Assembly (NCBI GenBank): GCA_910575835.1
Contig: CAJTGB010000007.1
Coordinates: 1 to 64,000, forward strand
Reading direction: 5' to 3'
Source of the DNA: Lachnospiraceae bacterium
GTDB lineage: Bacteria > Bacillota > Clostridia > Lachnospirales > Lachnospiraceae
Length of the DNA stretch: 64,000 nucleotides
The notes under the pieces were generated by a model. It saw only the letters and a list, made by a program, of their open reading frames with translations. It did no database searches and was not told where the DNA came from. Both the position numbers and the translations under genes were made by a program. Position 1 is the first letter of the stretch. Each line of letters opens with the position of its first letter. Positions 8,930 through 16,981 of this stretch are shown in pieces.

Positions 8930-11317
8930 ATGTATTTACGAATACTAAAAAAAGACCTAAAGCGCAAAAGGGCAATGAACGTGATATTGCTGGTGTTTAT
9001 TATACTCGCGTCGATGTTCATGTCCTCAGGCGTGAGCAACATCATCACCGTGACGACTGCGCTGGACAGCTATTTTGAAATGGCGGACGTACCCGATTAC
9101 TGGGCGATGAGCGAAAACAAATCCTCAGACAAGGACATTTGTGGGACACTTGAAAACGCCTCCGCGATAGACGAGTTCCGTATCGAGGAGTACGTCCGTG
9201 TGTCCCAGTCCAATATTACGCGGGCCGGCGAACCGCTTAACGATTCCAACGCCAATCAGATATTTGTATTACAGAGCGACAGCGATATGGGGATGAATTA
9301 TTTCCTGGACGACGAAAATATTCTTAAAAGCGTACCGAAAGGGGAAATTTACGCTACCCGTTTCATAGAGAAAAGCATGGGACTTAAGGTAGGCGACAAA
9401 ATTACTGTCGAAATAGAGGGCGTAAGCCACGAATTTACCTTTGCGGGCAGTTTCAAGGACGCTGTCTGCGGCACGGAATTGATGGGCATTAAAAGGTTTA
9501 TCATGAACGGCGAGGAATTTGACGAATATATGTCCGACGAAACGATGAAAAATATGTACGGCGGGAAATTCTTATACATACACACCGCCAATCTTGACAA
9601 GACCCTGTCCCAGATAGCGGATATATCCGACAGCTTTACCTTTGCGAGTGGCACGGATACACTGGGTCAAGCCTATATTTTTAACATGATAATCTTGGGT
9701 CTTATCCTTGCGGTGAGCCTTATTCTTATCATCATATCCTTTGCGGTACTGCGGTTCACCATAGCCTTTACCCTCTCCGAAGAATTCCGCGAGATAGGCG
9801 TTATGAAAGCAATAGGCATACGGAACATAAAAATTCGGGGGCTGTACCTTACAAAATACTTCGCCATTTCCGTTGTCGGCGCAGCACTCGGCTTGATACT
9901 CAGCTACCCATTCGGGAAAATGCTTATAAATTATTCCTCGGAGTCTATTATAATAGACAGCAGCAATAACGGATTTGTAAACATTGCCTGCGCGGTTCTG
10001 ACAGCGGCTGTGATTCTCCTGTTCTGTCTCAGTTGTACGGGCAGGGTGAGCAAAATGTCCCCTATCGACGCTGTAAGGAACGGGCAGACAGGGGAACGCT
10101 TCCGCAAAAAAGGCGTTATGAGCCTTGGAAAATCGCGGCTTGGCACGACGGCTTTCCTTGCCGCAAACGATATTGTAAGCAGTCCCAAACGCTACGCTGT
10201 CATTGCTTTTACGTTTTTTCTGTGTATGTCGCTGCTGATAATGCTTTCCAATGTCACGGCGTCTCTTAAAAGCGGAAAGCTGCTGAAATATTTCGGGAAT
10301 GCAGACTGCCACGCCGTTGCGGACATCGGCGACGAAGCTGTGAAATTTATGACCGTGGACGGACATGAAAAGGTTAAAAAATATCTTGATGATATGGAGC
10401 AGACCCTTGCGGAAAACGGTATGCCCGCGGAATGTATGACGGAATATTATATTTATACGATGATAAGATACGGCGAATATGAAAGCAAGACAGCTATACT
10501 TCAGGGTACGGGAACAACAATGGATATGTACGAATATTTAGAGGGTACTCCTCCCCAAAACAGCGACGAAATTGCGATGACAACCCTTTTGGCAAAAAAG
10601 CTGGGTGCGGAAATAGGCGATACCGTTACCTTGTCCTACCCGACGGGCGAAACGGCGGAGTTCATCATAACCGCTCTGTATCAGGCAATGGTCAACCAGG
10701 GCATATCCGTAAGGGTTCATACCGACTGCGATATCAACTATATCGCAGCAATCGGCTCCCCCGGTACGCAGATAAGATTTACCGACGACCCCGACGATAA
10801 GGAAGTATTAAGCAGAATTGAAAAAATCGAGGAGCTTTATCCTAAGTTTTCAAGCGTTAAAACAGCGGGCGAAACCGTAAAGGACACCACCGGAGTCGGC
10901 GATGCCATAGACGCGGTTAAAAAAATGTCCGCCGTCCTTACGGTAATTTTAGCCGCACTTATAACCGTGCTTATGGCGCGTTCCTTTATCGCAAAGGAGC
11001 AGGCGGAAATTGCCCTTTTGAAAGCCATCGGCATTAGGAACGCCAAAATATATGGACAGTACACATTAAGATTTTTCATTGCGGTGGCGGCGGCTGTACT
11101 TCTTGCGGAGTTTTTGGGTATGCCCCTTACAAAGCTTTGCTTTGACCCTATTTTCGGGACGATGGGGCTTGAAATGGGCGTAGAATATATGCAAAACCCT
11201 GTGGAGATATACGCAGTATTCCCCGTTATCGTCCTTACCGCCACAGCCGTAAGCGCGTTTTTGACCTCTTTGTACACAAGAAAAATCAAATCCTCCGATA
11301 CAGCAAGCATTGAATAA
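8930..11317 (+). CDS. FtsX-type ABC transporter permease
   Basis: A 795-residue permease with two FtsX domains. A helix near residues 17-37 is followed by a large extracytoplasmic domain, helices around 250-275, 300-325, 345-368 and 415-437, a second extracytoplasmic domain, and three final helices around 668-690, 715-740 and 760-782. Both FtsX modules contain the coupling motif EFREIGVMKAIGIRN or EQAEIALLKAIGIRN. A GAAAGGAGC ribosome binding site precedes the ATG. With its ATPase and a two-component system downstream it resembles BceAB/VraDE-like peptide-sensing and detoxification modules or lipoprotein exporters; substrate unknown. Codon usage differs from the flanking core genes. Confidence 0.88.
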   Translation: MYLRILKKDLKRKRAMNVILLVFIILASMFMSSGVSNIITVTTALDSYFEMADVPDYWAMSENKSSDKDICGTLENASAIDEFRIEEYVRVSQSNITRAGEPLNDSNANQIFVLQSDSDMGMNYFLDDENILKSVPKGEIYATRFIEKSMGLKVGDKITVEIEGVSHEFTFAGSFKDAVCGTELMGIKRFIMNGEEFDEYMSDETMKNMYGGKFLYIHTANLDKTLSQIADISDSFTFASGTDTLGQAYIFNMIILGLILAVSLILIIISFAVLRFTIAFTLSEEFREIGVMKAIGIRNIKIRGLYLTKYFAISVVGAALGLILSYPFGKMLINYSSESIIIDSSNNGFVNIACAVLTAAVILLFCLSCTGRVSKMSPIDAVRNGQTGERFRKKGVMSLGKSRLGTTAFLAANDIVSSPKRYAVIAFTFFLCMSLLIMLSNVTASLKSGKLLKYFGNADCHAVADIGDEAVKFMTVDGHEKVKKYLDDMEQTLAENGMPAECMTEYYIYTMIRYGEYESKTAILQGTGTTMDMYEYLEGTPPQNSDEIAMTTLLAKKLGAEIGDTVTLSYPTGETAEFIITALYQAMVNQGISVRVHTDCDINYIAAIGSPGTQIRFTDDPDDKEVLSRIEKIEELYPKFSSVKTAGETVKDTTGVGDAIDAVKKMSAVLTVILAALITVLMARSFIAKEQAEIALLKAIGIRNAKIYGQYTLRFFIAVAAAVLLAEFLGMPLTKLCFDPIFGTMGLEMGVEYMQNPVEIYAVFPVIVLTATAVSAFLTSLYTRKIKSSDTASIE

Positions 11318-11335
11318 TGAAAGGAAGAATCAATT

Positions 11336-12094
11336 ATGAATATTCTCGAAGTAAAAGACCTCTGCAAAACGTATATCGTAAACAAGCGGCAGAACAACGT
11401 ATTGAAAAATGTAAATTTCACGATTGGCGAGGGAGAAATGGTCGCCGTTATGGGTCCGTCAGGTTCTGGAAAATCCACGCTGCTGTACGCAGTTTCGGGC
11501 ATGGATAACTTTACCGCAGGAGAAGTGAGTTTCTGTGGGAAAAATATCGCAGGGATAGGAGAAAAAGAACTTGCAGCCCTGCGCCTTGACGAAATGGGTT
11601 TTATCTTTCAGCAAATGTATATGCTGAAAAACCTCACCATATTGGATAATATCATACTTCCTGCAACGCAATCCAAAAAGCAGCGTGAACCCCGCAGGGA
11701 AACGGCGCGGCGCGGCCAAGATTTCATGCGCAAGCTCGGCATTATCGACATTGCCGACAACGACATCAATGAGGTTTCGGGCGGTCAGCTCCAGCGGGCG
11801 TGCATTTGCCGCAGTATGATAAACAACCCGAAAATGATTTTTGCCGACGAGCCGACAGGGGCATTGAACCGCACTTCCTCCGACGAGGTAATGGAAGAGC
11901 TTGTAAAATTAAATTCTGAGGGAACAACAATCATGCTCGTTACCCACGATGTTAAGGTCGCGGCAAAATGTACAAGGGTCATGTACATTGTTGACGGGAA
12001 CATAAAGGGAGAGTACGACTTAAGCGACTGTTCCACACAGATAAGAGAACGGGAGCGCGCATTGAATAACTGGCTTCTGGAATTAGGGTGGTAA
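11336..12094 (+). CDS. ABC transporter ATP-binding protein (MacB/BceA/LolD-like)
   Basis: A 252-residue ATPase: Walker A GPSGSGKST (residues 40-48), Q-loop FIFQQMYML, signature VSGGQLQRACI, and Walker B FADEPTGALNR followed by the D-loop. These features place it in the MacB/LolD/BceA branch that energises FtsX-type permeases. It starts 18 bp after the permease stop behind GAAAGGAAG, and ends one base before the response regulator ATG, so the transporter and signalling genes form one operon. Confidence 0.92.
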   Translation: MNILEVKDLCKTYIVNKRQNNVLKNVNFTIGEGEMVAVMGPSGSGKSTLLYAVSGMDNFTAGEVSFCGKNIAGIGEKELAALRLDEMGFIFQQMYMLKNLTILDNIILPATQSKKQREPRRETARRGQDFMRKLGIIDIADNDINEVSGGQLQRACICRSMINNPKMIFADEPTGALNRTSSDEVMEELVKLNSEGTTIMLVTHDVKVAAKCTRVMYIVDGNIKGEYDLSDCSTQIRERERALNNWLLELGW

Positions 12095-12095
12095 T

Positions 12096-12761
12096 ATGGA
12101 TATTCTCATTGTTGAGGACAACAAGGAACTTGCCGAACTGCTGTGTGATTTTCTCCGCGCGGAAAATTATACGGTATCGGCGGTTCAAACAGCCGAAAAA
12201 GCCTTGCTGCTGTACAAAAGATACGGCGCAAGGCTTGTCGTGCTTGACATCATGCTGCCCGATAAGGACGGATTTTATGTTCTGGAAAAAATCCGCAGGT
12301 CGAGCAACACGCCCGTATTGATTGTAAGTGCGAAAACGGAAAAGGATGACAAGCTGAACGGACTGAATCTCGGCGCAGACGATTATATAGAAAAGCCATA
12401 TGATATTGATATTATGCTCGCAAAAATAAGCGGGATTTTTAAGCGACGATACGCTTTTGACGAAATTACTGACGGCAATATACGCATAAATAAGGCGAGC
12501 CGTGCCGTTTACAAAAATGAAAAAAAACTTGAAATGACCACGAAGGAATTTGAGCTGCTTCTGCTTTTAATGGAGAATAAGGGCAGGGCTTTAAGCAAGG
12601 AATACATTTTTGAACAGGTCTGGGGCAGCGACAGCTTTTCAGAACAGCAGACACTGACGGTACACATAAAATGGCTGCGGCAGAAAATAGAGGACGCCCC
12701 CAAAAACCCTAAAAAAATAGTTACCGTATGGGGGGTGGGTTATAAATATGAAAGCGTTTAA
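12096..12761 (+). CDS. OmpR-family response regulator
   Basis: A 221-residue response regulator: receiver domain with acidic pair E7/D8, phosphoacceptor D51 in VVLDIMLPDKDG and conserved Lys in YIEKPY, then an OmpR/PhoB winged helix (about residues 125-218: LTVHIKWLRQKIE and VTVWGVGYKYE). An AGGGTGGTA motif lies before the ATG. It overlaps the kinase gene by 14 bp. It likely controls the transporter operon it belongs to, as BceRS-type pairs do; its operator was not identified. Confidence 0.93.
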   Translation: MDILIVEDNKELAELLCDFLRAENYTVSAVQTAEKALLLYKRYGARLVVLDIMLPDKDGFYVLEKIRRSSNTPVLIVSAKTEKDDKLNGLNLGADDYIEKPYDIDIMLAKISGIFKRRYAFDEITDGNIRINKASRAVYKNEKKLEMTTKEFELLLLLMENKGRALSKEYIFEQVWGSDSFSEQQTLTVHIKWLRQKIEDAPKNPKKIVTVWGVGYKYESV

Positions 12762-13971
12762 CAAAATTTTCTCCGTAGTTGCGATTGCCGTAATCCTGTT
12801 GTTTGTTGTAATGAATATAATTCTTGCCGCCGACAGAACCAATGGGAGCAGGCAATATCGAGTGGAGATAAGCCGTCTTGTCCATGAAATAGAAACGAAT
12901 GGTTCTGCCGACATTTCCGAATGTGTGTACGTTACAAATATTGAACGATACGGAGAAAAATTTTACATCACGGACAGCGACTATGTTATCCGTGAAATAA
13001 ACGGAGAACTTTATCGCTTTGATTACAATACTAACGGCTACTCCGACAAAACGCAGCTTACAGGAATTGTAAATGCTGTTCTCGGCGTTATGGCGATTTT
13101 AATCATAACGGTTTTGCTTTATATAAAATTCGCAATTCTTATGCCCTTTGAACGTCTGAGCGGTATCCCTTACGAGCTTTCAAAGGGTAATCTCGCCGCG
13201 CCGATAAAGGAAACGAAAAGCCGTTTTTTCGGAAAATTTCTTTGGGGGATCAATATTCTCCGTGAAAATATAGAACAGCAAAAGCAGCGCGAACTGGAAA
13301 TGCAGAAAGAAAAGAAAACACTGCTGCTATCGCTCTCGCACGATATTAAAACGCCGCTTTCCGCTATAAAATTGTACTCGGCAGCACTGTCGAAAAATTT
13401 GTATTCGGACGCGGAAAAGCAGCACAAAATTGCTGAAAACATCAACGAAAAAGCGGAGGAGATCGAGGGCTATGTTTCACAGATTATAACGGCTTCAAGA
13501 GAAGATTTCTTCAGCTTTGAAGTGAATATGGGCGAGTTTTATCTTTCGGAACTTGTTGAAAAAATCGCGGGATATTACAAGGAAAAACTGGCACTTATCA
13601 AAACAGATTTTATTATCGGAAAATATAAAAACTGTCTGCTATCGGGGGATTTGAGCAGGAGCGTTGAAGTGATGCAGAACATTATGGAAAATGCCCTCAA
13701 ATACGGCGATGGCAAACGTGTGGAATTGATTTTCCCCGAAGACGACGAATGCGTCCAAATTGCGATCATGAATGGCGGCTGTACGCTTGTGAAGGACGAT
13801 TTGACGCATATTTTCGAGAGCTTTTGGCGCGGAGCAAATGCGGGAAACATTGGCGGCAACGGACTGGGGCTTTACATTTGCAGACAGCTCATGCGCAAGA
13901 TGAATGGCGAGATTTTTGCGAAAATCAATAATGACATCATCACCGTCACCACAGTTTTCGCAAGAGCGTAA
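12748..13971 (+). CDS. Sensor histidine kinase
   Basis: A 407-residue membrane kinase: a helix at about 9-28, a short extracytoplasmic region, a second helix at about 108-128, a HAMP-like linker, a HisKA domain with H198 in LSLSHDIKTPLSAIK, and a HATPase_c domain with NIMENALKYGD (N box) and GGNGLGLYICRQLM (G2 box). The short sensing loop of about 80 residues distinguishes it from large-sensor kinases. The start overlaps the regulator gene, behind GGGGGTGGG. Partner of the upstream response regulator. Confidence 0.93.
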   Translation: MKAFNKIFSVVAIAVILLFVVMNIILAADRTNGSRQYRVEISRLVHEIETNGSADISECVYVTNIERYGEKFYITDSDYVIREINGELYRFDYNTNGYSDKTQLTGIVNAVLGVMAILIITVLLYIKFAILMPFERLSGIPYELSKGNLAAPIKETKSRFFGKFLWGINILRENIEQQKQRELEMQKEKKTLLLSLSHDIKTPLSAIKLYSAALSKNLYSDAEKQHKIAENINEKAEEIEGYVSQIITASREDFFSFEVNMGEFYLSELVEKIAGYYKEKLALIKTDFIIGKYKNCLLSGDLSRSVEVMQNIMENALKYGDGKRVELIFPEDDECVQIAIMNGGCTLVKDDLTHIFESFWRGANAGNIGGNGLGLYICRQLMRKMNGEIFAKINNDIITVTTVFARA

Positions 13972-14145
13972 ATGATTGAAAATTGAAAAAGCCATGCAAA
14001 GGATAGGTAAATATATGTGAATCAATCACACAAGAGAAATAGCTTATTATTCGAAAATAATAGGTAAGCGACACAAAACATACCGTAGTGAATCTTTCCC
14101 AGTCAATTGATATACTTTCCTTATATCACAAGGGAGGTATTTCAA

Positions 14146-14484
14146 ATGAGTACAAAGTTTACCGATGATGAATGGCTGCTGATCTTTCAGCAGAGAACGC
14201 AGAGCGGCCTGTCTGTCCGAAAATGGTGTGACAGCAATCAGATCAGTTATGACAAGTATAAATATTGGGAAAAGAAACTGCTGCGCAGATCAGATCCGGA
14301 AAGAGCGGTATCGCCTATGGATTTTGTGGAACTCCCGCAGGCACTGTTTCCTCCGCTTTCACTTGAACAAGAGCAATCCTATCCTTTTGAACTATCCTTT
14401 CATGGATTGCATCTGAAGATCGCCAGTCATGCACAACTCTCACAGCTAGCAGGGATCCTTAAGATCCTGCAAGCTTCATGCTGA
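14146..14484 (+). CDS. tnpA: IS66 accessory protein TnpA
   Basis: A 112-residue helix-turn-helix-like protein (FTDDEWLLIFQQRTQSG, LSVRKWCDSNQIS), the first ORF of IS66 elements, thought to help transposition. The ATG at 14146 is chosen over an upstream in-frame ATG at 14107 because AGGGAGGTATTTCAA lies directly before it and the residues upstream belong to the IS end. Overlaps tnpB by seven bases. Confidence 0.85.
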   Translation: MSTKFTDDEWLLIFQQRTQSGLSVRKWCDSNQISYDKYKYWEKKLLRRSDPERAVSPMDFVELPQALFPPLSLEQEQSYPFELSFHGLHLKIASHAQLSQLAGILKILQASC

Positions 14485-14852
14485 ATCTGATCACACAGGG
14501 AGCGGAACATATCTATCTTGCCTGCGGGCCTACAGATTTCCGTAAACAGATCGAAGGACTGGCTGCTCTGGTCAGTCTGAGATATCAGTTGGATCCCTAT
14601 TCCCCTGCCTGTGTGTTCCTATTCTGCAATCGGAAAAAGAACTGTCTGAAAGCCCTGCGTTTTGATAAAGATGGTTTTCTTCTTGCAACAAAAAAACTGC
14701 TTCCGGACATGGTTTTTCAATGGCCAAAGTCGAAAGAAGAGATCCGGGACATCACGCCCCAGCAAGCCAGATGGCTGCTGGAAGGCTTATCTATCGAACA
14801 GAAGAAAGCCCATAAGACAGTACGGATCCGTCCGGAAGATACGTGCTTCTAA
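14478..14852 (+). CDS. tnpB: IS66 accessory protein TnpB (orf2)
   Basis: A 124-residue protein with the IS66 Orf2 signature: IYLACGPTDFRKQIEGLAALV, CVFLFCNRKKNCLKAL and the tryptophan-containing tail QARWLLEGL. Intact in length. It overlaps tnpA, implying coupled translation. Its exact role in transposition is unknown. Confidence 0.92.
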   Translation: MLNLITQGAEHIYLACGPTDFRKQIEGLAALVSLRYQLDPYSPACVFLFCNRKKNCLKALRFDKDGFLLATKKLLPDMVFQWPKSKEEIRDITPQQARWLLEGLSIEQKKAHKTVRIRPEDTCF

Positions 14853-14892
14853 GGTTCGTGAAAATGCCGGTAAAATCGTGTGGATCCCTTGT

Positions 14893-14940
14893 AAAATCAG
14901 CATTTTTCAAGCCTTTTCAGGATAGAAAAATGCTGATTTT
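14893..14940 (+). promoter_or_regulatory. Perfect 16-bp hairpin between tnpB and tnpC
   Basis: A 16-bp perfect inverted repeat (14893-14908 with 14925-14940, core AATCAGCATTTTT) with a 16-base loop and a T-rich 3' arm. It is bidirectionally terminator-like and may limit tnpC expression. Confidence 0.65.
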
Positions 14941-14993
14941 TCGTACAAAAAATGGTATCATAAAACCAGAGACCATCAAGGAGGGATCCGCCC

Positions 14994-15352
14994 ATGCTGA
15001 CCGGACCTGAATACCAGGAGCTGCTCGAACTGCGCAGGCTTGTACAGGAGCAGGAACAGAAAATCGAACACCAGAGCCATCAGCTCAGACAGCAGCAAAT
15101 CCAGATCTAGAACCTGACACAGGCGCTCCTTCATGCAAGGAAGAAGCTGTTCGGCCCTTCCACGGAAGTCACACAGACAGAGGGACAGATGAGCCTGTTC
15201 GAACAGGAAGAACTGCTGCATTCCCTTAGACAGGGACAGGAAGAGATCGTCATCACAGAGCATAAAAGGAAAGCGCGGCAGCCGGGAGTCCGGGTGGAAA
15301 TGATCGCCGCTCTTCCGGTAGAAGTGGAGAGATGTATCGTAGATCCCAATGG
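14994..15352 (+). pseudogene. tnpC: IS66 transposase TnpC, 5' fragment with amber codon
   Basis: Begins with an ATG behind AGGAGGGATC and reads through a coiled coil (ELLELRRLVQEQEQKIEHQS) typical of the IS66 TnpC N-terminus. An in-frame TAG follows QIQI (about 15107-15109), most simply a CAG-to-TAG change, and the frame then continues with ARKKLFGPSTE, MSLFEQEE and EVERCIVDP. It ends at about 15350. The zinc finger, DDE catalytic core and right end are missing, so no active transposase is made. Confidence 0.85.
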
Positions 15353-15586
15353 TACTATGTCAAGAAAAAGTACAAGTTAAGAGTGAACTTTTCTTAAAAC
15401 CATTATTATCTGCTCCAGATCGGGCATATGATAAGCCAGTGTATGGAGGCGTGGGAAAAGATATGGAAGAAAGTGAAGCAGAGTCTAGAGCAGAAACACA
15501 GGAGACTACTGGAATCCATGAAGGAAACGCTGCTGGAAGAACATAAGGAAGAGATGGGGAGAAAGATACAAATACGGTTTATATAG
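15350..15586 (+). pseudogene. C-terminal remnant of another DDE transposase
   Basis: In the frame starting at WYYVKKKYKLRVNF, followed by a TAA and then NHYYLLQIGHMISQ and a Lys/Glu-rich tail ending at the TAG 15584-15586. An aromatic-LLQIGHMI segment near the C-terminus is common in DDE transposases of several IS groups, but I cannot name the family. It abuts the IS66 truncation point, so one IS probably inserted into or recombined with another. Confidence 0.5.
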
Positions 15587-15771
15587 AAACAGTTAAGGAA
15601 AGGTGGTGGTAAAGAAACTGGTGAAAAACAAAAAGAAGAAAAGCAAGGCATAGGGATTTTATTGTTTAAAATAAGGATAGATTGTCAACTAAGTATAAAA
15701 AATAGAATTCCATTTGCCTTGGGAGAGTAAATATAAATTTAAGCGTCAGTGCTGTTTTGCAGGATTAAGGC

Positions 15772-15800
15772 TTTACACTTCAGCCACTTATTGCTATAAT
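15772..15800 (+). promoter_or_regulatory. Sigma-A promoter of the YjfB-like gene
   Basis: TTTACA (15772-15777), a 17-bp spacer and TATAAT (15795-15800). The preceding ~185 bp (15587-15771) hold no recognisable gene. Confidence 0.75.
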
Positions 15801-15877
15801 AGAGACATTACAAAGACAGAATTCATGAACAACGAATGATCGGTTTGTTATTCTGATAAAAGAAAGGAGTAGGAGAT

Positions 15878-16075
15878 ATGGATATTGCTGCATTATCAAC
15901 TGCCATGTCAATGCAACAATTGCATTTGAACGTAAGCTACGCCATGATGGCGAAGGCTATGGATACGATGGAGATGTCGACTGAGGCGATGGCCGAGATG
16001 ATGGACGCGGCGGCGCAGATCTCAGGAGGAGCTGCTGTACCGGGACTTGGAGAGAATATTGATATATTAGTATAG
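15878..16075 (+). CDS. YjfB-family small protein
   Basis: A 65-residue protein matching the YjfB family (PF14070, 'putative motility protein'): MDIAALSTAMSM at the start, a Met-rich amphipathic helix MMAKAMDTMEM and a short C-terminal tail. It sits behind AGAAAGGAGTAGGAG and its own sigma-A promoter, and is followed by a terminator, so it is monocistronic. Family function is unproven; no flagellar genes are in this window. Confidence 0.8.
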   Translation: MDIAALSTAMSMQQLHLNVSYAMMAKAMDTMEMSTEAMAEMMDAAAQISGGAAVPGLGENIDILV

Positions 16076-16096
16076 TCTATAATGGTACATCTGACG

Positions 16097-16148
16097 AAGG
16101 AGCATACCTGAACAGCAAGAAGAGCATTGTTCAGATATGCTCCTTCTT
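16097..16148 (+). terminator. Terminator after YjfB-like gene
   Basis: AAGGAGCATA and CTGAACA pair with TGTTCAG and TATGCTCCTT (16097-16145) in a long stem with one bulge, ending in a short pyrimidine tract. Confidence 0.75.
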
Positions 16149-16260
16149 GTGCTGTATAATGTCCTGATGCGAAAAATGTAAAAACTTGCGAACTCTTTTA
16201 CTACATTCCGGCAATGAAATCCTGTACAATGGTTACAGAGAGAAAAGGGGGACGGTAATA

Positions 16261-16587
16261 ATGAGGGAAAAGGAATTATCTATCTGTATAGGGATTCATC
16301 ATATCGCAACATTCTGGGGGATAACAGAGGGAATCTATTATCTGCTGGCGGGAAGGCAGAGATTCCTAAGAAGCAGTATGATATTCCTTCTTACCGTATT
16401 CCAATCCTGGGCGGGGATCAAGATTCTGGCGGATCTCAGGGACGGAAGGTCAAGGCTTAAGGAGAGTTATACGAGCCTTCAGAAGATCAAAGGCGGCAGA
16501 GGAGGGACGCGGGGGCTTTTGTGGGGCGCTGCGCTGTCTTCCGCTCTGTTTAAGGTGCTTTTGGTCCGCCTGCTTGGACGGAAGTAA
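16261..16587 (+). CDS. Hypothetical small membrane protein
   Basis: I do not recognise this 108-residue protein. It has hydrophobic stretches around residues 7-28 and 38-58, a charged middle (DLRDGRSRLKES), a Gly/Arg-rich patch and a third hydrophobic region near residues 85-103 ending in basic residues. The ATG at 16261 is preferred because GGGGGACGG precedes it; an in-frame ATG upstream at 16186 lacks a ribosome binding site. It lies between the YjfB-like gene and the SigE-like promoter of yqfC and may be independent of both. Confidence 0.55.
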   Translation: MREKELSICIGIHHIATFWGITEGIYYLLAGRQRFLRSSMIFLLTVFQSWAGIKILADLRDGRSRLKESYTSLQKIKGGRGGTRGLLWGAALSSALFKVLLVRLLGRK

Positions 16588-16605
16588 ATCGGGAACCTGT
16601 ATCTG

Positions 16606-16634
16606 GTATATTCTGCGGGTGCATTGCATAGATT
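16606..16634 (+). promoter_or_regulatory. SigE-like (mother-cell sporulation) promoter of yqfCD
   Basis: GTATATT (16606-16612), a 14-bp spacer and CATAGATT (16627-16634) closely follow the Bacillus SigE pattern of an ATATT -35 and CATACA-type -10 at 14-15 bp. In B. subtilis yqfC and yqfD are SigE-dependent, so both position and context fit. Confidence 0.55.
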
Positions 16635-16646
16635 ACTATAAAATCC

Positions 16647-16967
16647 ATGAATGGCGTTTCTATGAGAGGAAAAAGACAGAATCAGAGACAGGATGAAGAA
16701 AGTCATTCTTTCAGAAATAAAATTGCAGAATTGTCGGAGATGCCCAAGGACGTAGCTCTTGGTATGCCCGTGCTGACGGTTACGGGACAGATGGAGCTGT
16801 GCCTGGAGAATTACAGGGGGATTCTGGAATATACGGATTCTCTGGTGCGTATCCAGACGAAGACGGGGCAGATCCGCATTACCGGACAACGGCTGCAGGT
16901 CGTATATTATACCAATGACGAGATGAAGGTGAACGGACATATAAAATCTATCGAATACCAGAATTAA
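16647..16967 (+). CDS. yqfC: Sporulation protein YqfC
   Basis: A YabP/YqfC-family protein: after a polar N-terminus come DVALGMPVLTVTGQMELCLENY, GILEYTDSLVRIQT and a YTNDEMKVNGHI tail, forming the small beta domain of the family. The first ATG (16647) gives 106 residues; an ATG at 16662 would give 101 and is nearer the usual length. Neither has a clear Shine-Dalgarno sequence, which is odd since the SigE-like promoter would start the RNA only a few bases upstream. It is followed after 14 bp by yqfD. In Bacillus it is a mother-cell sporulation gene of unknown biochemical role. Confidence 0.85.
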   Translation: MNGVSMRGKRQNQRQDEESHSFRNKIAELSEMPKDVALGMPVLTVTGQMELCLENYRGILEYTDSLVRIQTKTGQIRITGQRLQVVYYTNDEMKVNGHIKSIEYQN

Positions 16968-16981
16968 AAGGAGGTACGACA

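Larger units (their letters stand above)
14064..15352 (+). mobile_element. IS66-family insertion sequence, 3'-truncated
   Basis: The left end GTAAGCGACAC is typical of IS66 termini. tnpA, tnpB and the beginning of tnpC follow in the usual order. The element stops inside tnpC near 15350, where sequence switches to another transposase remnant; no right terminal repeat was found. It is therefore immobile on its own. The left end has a second partial copy at 5095. Confidence 0.88.

Noticed and set aside
9572-10366. A 264-codon minus-strand frame
   Set aside because: Antisense of the FtsX permease; composition is atypical and no ribosome binding site was found.
15349-15546. A 65-codon plus-strand frame starting MVLCQEK
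   Set aside because: The neighbouring frame carries the recognisable transposase-like NHYYLLQIGHMI segment, so this one is an out-of-frame reading of the remnant.
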